This document shows positions 60,878-64,000 of a stretch of DNA of 64,000 nt, piece after piece. Made by a program: the position numbers and the translations under genes. Location: contig JAQBPB010000079.1 in the NCBI GenBank assembly GCA_028287745.1, forward strand, positions 24,681 through 88,680, read 5' to 3'. The first letter of the stretch is position 1. Each line of letters begins with the position of its first letter. Source of the DNA: Chloroflexota bacterium. GTDB taxonomy: Bacteria > Chloroflexota > Chloroflexia > Chloroheliales > Chloroheliaceae. Under the pieces are notes generated by a model. It was not told where the DNA came from, ran no database searches, and saw only the letters and a list, made by a program, of their open reading frames with translations.

Positions 60878-62038
60878 ATGGAACAGGAAAACATCAAGGA
60901 CCCGGTAGCGTCGGCCAGGGCGGCCGGATTGCGCTATGTGACTGATGCGATGCCGGGGTACCGGCGCGAGAAGCAGGGTGAGGAATTTGTCTATTTTGCG
61001 CCGGATGGACAACAGGTTACGGACGAAGCGGAACTGAGCCGGATAAAGAAACTGGGTATTCCGCCCGCTTATACCGATGTCTGGATTTGCCCGCGCCCGA
61101 ACGGGCATCTCCAGGCGACCGGGCGAGATGCCAGGGGCCGCAAGCAGTACCGCTACCACCCGCGCTGGCGGGAGGTCCGTGACGAGAATAAATATGACCG
61201 GATGCTGGCTTTCGGGGCGGCTTTACCGGCTATCCGGACCCAGGTGGATAAAGATTTAGGTTTGCCGGGGCTGTCGCGCCGCAAGGTTGTGGCGACGGTT
61301 ATCCGGCTGCTGGAAACGACCCTGATAAGGGTAGGCAATATCGAGTATGCCAAAAGCAACAAGTCATTTGGGCTGACGACGATGCGCGACCGGCATGTCC
61401 AGGTTAAGGGGGAAACGATCAATTTTTCCTTTCGAGGCAAGAGTAAAAAGGATTGGTCGCTATCAATCAGGGACCGGCGGCTGGCCCGGATAGTGAAGAA
61501 CTGCCGGGATTTGCCGGGTTATGAGCTTTTTCAGTACCTGGATGAGGACGGAAAGCGCCAGACGATTGATTCGTCGGATGTGAATGAGTATTTGCGGGAA
61601 ATAACCGCCCAGGATTTTAGCGCCAAAGATTTCCGGACCTGGGCCGGGACGGTGCTGGCGGCCCTGGCTTTGCAGGAGTTTGCGAGTTTCGATAAGGAAA
61701 CTGAAGCTAAAAAGAACGTGGTCAGCGCGATCAAGTCGGTATCGGAACGGCTGGGGAATACGCCTTCGATTTGCCGGAAGTGCTACGTCCACCCGGCGGT
61801 AATTGACGCGTACCTGGAAGGGACCATGCTGGAAAGTTTGCAGCAGATTACGGCCCAGGAACTGGTTGAGAATTTGCATGAGTTGAAGCCGGAGGAAGCG
61901 GCGATTATGGCCTTGCTGCAAAAACGGCTGGAGCGGGAAGAGGTCCAGGACCGGCAGAAGAAGAAGGAGAAAGCCGCGTCACCGGACAGGAGCCCAGGAA
62001 GCGCCAGGGCAAGTAAGGCGGCTTTACTTCAGGCTTAA
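60878..62038 (+). CDS. DNA topoisomerase IB (poxvirus/eukaryotic type)
   Basis: ATP-independent type IB topoisomerase that relaxes supercoils through a 3'-phosphotyrosyl link. 386 residues, as in bacterial TopIB. Features in order: the N-terminal beta domain (GIPPAYTDVWICPRPNGHLQ), GRDARGRKQYRYHPRWRE with a catalytic Arg, the RLLETTLIRVGN segment, SFRGKSKKDWSL with the catalytic Lys, KDFRTWAGTV with the second Arg and His-like position, and CRKCYVHP with the nucleophile Tyr303. It ends in a basic tail. The 3' end overlaps the convergent cytochrome gene by 15 bases. Confidence 0.93.
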   Translation: MEQENIKDPVASARAAGLRYVTDAMPGYRREKQGEEFVYFAPDGQQVTDEAELSRIKKLGIPPAYTDVWICPRPNGHLQATGRDARGRKQYRYHPRWREVRDENKYDRMLAFGAALPAIRTQVDKDLGLPGLSRRKVVATVIRLLETTLIRVGNIEYAKSNKSFGLTTMRDRHVQVKGETINFSFRGKSKKDWSLSIRDRRLARIVKNCRDLPGYELFQYLDEDGKRQTIDSSDVNEYLREITAQDFSAKDFRTWAGTVLAALALQEFASFDKETEAKKNVVSAIKSVSERLGNTPSICRKCYVHPAVIDAYLEGTMLESLQQITAQELVENLHELKPEEAAIMALLQKRLEREEVQDRQKKKEKAASPDRSPGSARASKAALLQA

Positions 62039-62464
62039 AAGGAAGGCCACCAGGTCTTCCAGTTCGCCCGGTTGGAGGGTCGCGCCGAAGCCGGGCATGA
62101 TGTTGTTATAGTCATGAAGTTTGAGGTCCTCGGGTTTTATGACGGCGTGACGCAGGTATTGGGCGGCATTGACACCGGGCAGGCGGGTGGAAGCGTTGGT
62201 GCCGATTTTGTCCAGGGCCGGGGCAGGGACATTGGTTACGGGCGACCCGCCCAGGGTATGGCAGGTCAGGCAGGGCAAGCGGCCAAAGATGCGCGCGCCG
62301 CGATTGACATCGCCGTTATTGACAGCCGGTTCCGCCTTAAAAGCCTGGATGGTTTCGGCTTTGGGTGGCGGATTGGTCAGGGCGTCATCGGCACAGGCGG
62401 AGAGCCCGGCCAGGCAAAAAGACATAAGGATTCCTGCTATTACAAAGCGCAATCGAGTGTTCAA
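62024..62464 (-). CDS. Lipid-anchored cytochrome c
   Basis: Small class-I-like c-type cytochrome, 146 residues. The signal peptide ends in a lipobox (LAGLSAC), so it is probably anchored outside the membrane. One haem-binding site is visible (CLTCH), and the axial Met is likely in NIMPGFG. The C-terminal ELEDLVAFLLSL helix is typical. The TTG start has AAAGG upstream. It overlaps the topoisomerase gene tail to tail. The partner oxidase is not in the window. Confidence 0.9.
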   Translation of the reverse strand: MNTRLRFVIAGILMSFCLAGLSACADDALTNPPPKAETIQAFKAEPAVNNGDVNRGARIFGRLPCLTCHTLGGSPVTNVPAPALDKIGTNASTRLPGVNAAQYLRHAVIKPEDLKLHDYNNIMPGFGATLQPGELEDLVAFLLSLK

Positions 62465-62680
62465 GCCGCTACCTTTCCCGGTAGAATTATTTTTATTTTG
62501 AGGATTGCTGAAGTCGGACTATGGTAGCATTTTCGAAAAGGTAAGGCAAATCCGGGAGGAATTGTAACTGAGCGCATGGAAGGTTCCTGGCGGCCGGTAA
62601 GCCGCCCACAGGAGGCAAGCAGGCCGCCCAGCGTGCTTATATGGTGGGCGGCATTGCAATGGCCTGGAAAAGGGCTCGGC

Positions 62681-63445
62681 TTAGTGAGAAGCGGCCAGGG
62701 CCGGTTGAGTCATGGGGATTTCGAGCAGCCGGAAAGGCGGCTGGTCGGGGAAAGTTTCGATCATCAGGGGCATGGCGACATTGTAGACCGGGATGCCGTT
62801 GGTGGTGCGGCCCTCGGGGGTGCCCCGGTGGGCGTGACCGTGCAGGACGTACTGGACGGGGTAACGCAATAAAGGGTCTTCCAGGCGGCTGCTGCCCAGG
62901 AAGGGGAAGATTTCGACCGGCTCGCCCTCGACGGTGCCCTGGATAGGGGCGTAGTGCAGGACGGCAATCTTTTGTTCGGTGCGCAGGCGGGCCAGGGCTG
63001 ATTCCAGCTTGAGCGCTTCGTTGACCGCTTCCCGGACGAAGCTTTTGATAATTTCTTCACCCCAGGGGCCAAGCGCGCCCCGGCCAAAGCCCCCGGCAAA
63101 GCCTTTTACCCCGGCGAAGCCGATACCTTCGATTTCTACGGCATCGCCATCCAGGATTTGAAGGCCCGCATCACACAGGATTTTGATAACTTCGGCGGTC
63201 TGGCCGGACTCAAAGTCGTGGTTGCCCAGGACGCCGACAATCGGGATTTTCAAATTACTAATTTCTCTTGCCAGCAGGTGGGCTTCTTCGGGTAAGCCGT
63301 AATCACATAAATCCCCACAAAGTACCAGGACATCGGCCCGTTCCGCGACTTGAGAAAAAAGAGTCTGGAGCCGGGGTTGGGCGGTGCGGGAGACATGAAT
63401 ATCCCCGACTGCCGCCACCCGTACTAAGTCTTTCCTGGCTGCCAT
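62681..63445 (-). CDS. Calcineurin-like metallophosphoesterase
   Basis: Dinuclear metal phosphoesterase. The five motifs are present in order: GDIH, GDLCDYG, GNHD, LHYAP, and LHGHAHRG. 254 residues, no signal peptide. GGGGAGG lies before the ATG. The substrate is unknown; members hydrolyse nucleotides, phosphodiesters or phosphoproteins. It is upstream of the cytochrome gene on the same strand, but over 200 bases away. Confidence 0.92.
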   Translation of the reverse strand: MAARKDLVRVAAVGDIHVSRTAQPRLQTLFSQVAERADVLVLCGDLCDYGLPEEAHLLAREISNLKIPIVGVLGNHDFESGQTAEVIKILCDAGLQILDGDAVEIEGIGFAGVKGFAGGFGRGALGPWGEEIIKSFVREAVNEALKLESALARLRTEQKIAVLHYAPIQGTVEGEPVEIFPFLGSSRLEDPLLRYPVQYVLHGHAHRGTPEGRTTNGIPVYNVAMPLMIETFPDQPPFRLLEIPMTQPALAASH

Positions 63446-63526
63446 TATTACCTCCCCTATTTTGAAAAACTTATAAACATACCAGGAAGTAAAAGAGCAA
63501 GATATGTACCCACCGGGGAAAAAGGG

Positions 63527-64000
63527 TTAATTGACTTCGCAGATGGGCAATTCAAAGAAAAAGGCGCTGCCCTGGCCGATTTTGGAGATGTAGTCGATTT
63601 TGCCGCCGTGGTTTTCGATAATGGCTTTCGCTATGCTCAGGCCCAGGCCGGTACCTCCCACCAACCGGGTCGAAGAAGAGTCGGCCTGGGCGAATTTGTT
63701 AAAGATATAGTTGCGAAATTCGTTTGGAATACCTGGCCCCTGGTCACTTACCGTAACGCGGTAGTTCATTCCAGCCGGGCCTACCCTAATTTTTATGCTT
63801 GAACCGGCCGGTGAATACTTTAACGCGTTGGAAAGCAGGTTGGTCAAGACCTGGACAATTCGCATTCTATCCGCCTTAACTAGCGGCTTTTGTCCGGCTG
63901 CCACCTCAGACTCCATCACCAGGGTGATATTCGACTGCCGGGCTAAAGGCTGGGTAACCAGGATGGTATCTTCGACCAATTCCAGCAGGTTCAGGATTGT
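63527..64000 (-). CDS. Sensor histidine kinase, C-terminal part (cut by window end)
   Basis: C-terminal ATPase domain of a two-component sensor kinase. The N-box (LTNLLSNALKYSP), G1 box (DQGPGIP), F box (IFNKFAQAD) and G2 box (GGTGLGLSIAKAI) are in order. The frame is open to base 64000, so the protein continues past the window and the TTG at 63979 is internal. The His-containing dimerisation region and any sensor lie outside, so the signal and partner are unknown. Confidence 0.93.
   Translation of the reverse strand, partial: TILNLLELVEDTILVTQPLARQSNITLVMESEVAAGQKPLVKADRMRIVQVLTNLLSNALKYSPAGSSIKIRVGPAGMNYRVTVSDQGPGIPNEFRNYIFNKFAQADSSSTRLVGGTGLGLSIAKAIIENHGGKIDYISKIGQGSAFFFELPICEVN

Overview
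The window looks like chromosome of a free-living heterotrophic bacterium, most likely a member of the Chloroflexota. This rests on gene content, not on a marker search. The evidence is: two secreted paralogues with a conserved MGNVGRHY-type motif; a mannose-1-phosphate guanylyltransferase fused to a degenerate phosphohexomutase; a Cdc48-like AAA ATPase next to an Hsp20-like protein; an eCIS-type GNQAVQRL motif; a poxvirus-type topoisomerase IB; and heavy use of TTG and GTG starts behind good Shine-Dalgarno sequences. Base composition is moderate and even, with AT-rich gaps. I found no rRNA, tRNA, CRISPR array, integrase or transposase.

Layout. 0-6.5 kb: PAP2-like membrane protein, a long gap with a candidate small RNA, a DODA-type dioxygenase, the ManC-like fusion and metX. 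6.5-14 kb: a small protein with a convincing RGS-like domain, a secreted protein, DedA, CinA/PncC, an ABC exporter pair, and a decayed patch with a perfect 27-bp inverted repeat. 14-20 kb: a lipoprotein with a glycosidase-like barrel, an SDR, a low-complexity zinc-ribbon protein upstream of rpsU, and galE. 20-28 kb: a pair of unknown/PCMT-like genes, a GNAT-purC pair, a broken ArsB-type permease, a type-B carboxylesterase and a glycosyltransferase. 28-40 kb: htpG, a 1465-aa helicase-nuclease, a PhyH-family gene with an unknown partner, pyrimidine phosphorylase and prolyl oligopeptidase. 40-48 kb: the second secreted paralogue, mnmA, a translationally coupled small membrane protein / M19 dipeptidase / folC cluster, a ROK kinase and a transglutaminase-like protein. 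48-55 kb: a tiny promoter-to-terminator unit, a PIG-L deacetylase with a YfhO-like membrane protein, and the Hsp20-like/Cdc48 pair. 55-64 kb: thrB, a deaminase, a repeat-rich gap, a CE15-like esterase, a crotonase, a triple zinc-finger protein, topoisomerase IB, cytochrome c, a metallophosphoesterase and the C-terminal part of a histidine kinase cut by the window end.

How genes work together. Most of the window is housekeeping: nucleotide-sugar supply (ManC-like, galE, ROK kinase), methionine/threonine branch enzymes (metX, thrB), purine and folate enzymes (purC, folC), proteostasis (htpG, Hsp20/Cdc48), and secreted or envelope enzymes. The clearest co-transcribed groups are 11.2-13.3 kb (ABC exporter), 18.35-17.26 kb reverse (zinc-ribbon protein then rpsU), 23.87-22.44 kb reverse (purC-GNAT), 43.17-45.87 kb, 48.5-51.75 kb and 51.9-54.9 kb.

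The best candidates for something undescribed are: the RGS-domain protein at 6500-7186, which keeps the G-alpha-contacting residues of eukaryotic RGS proteins behind an eCIS-type N-terminal motif; the FUS-like low-complexity zinc-ribbon protein next to rpsU; and the 200-nt unit at 48.1-48.3 kb, in which a perfect anti-SD complement is buried in a hairpin.
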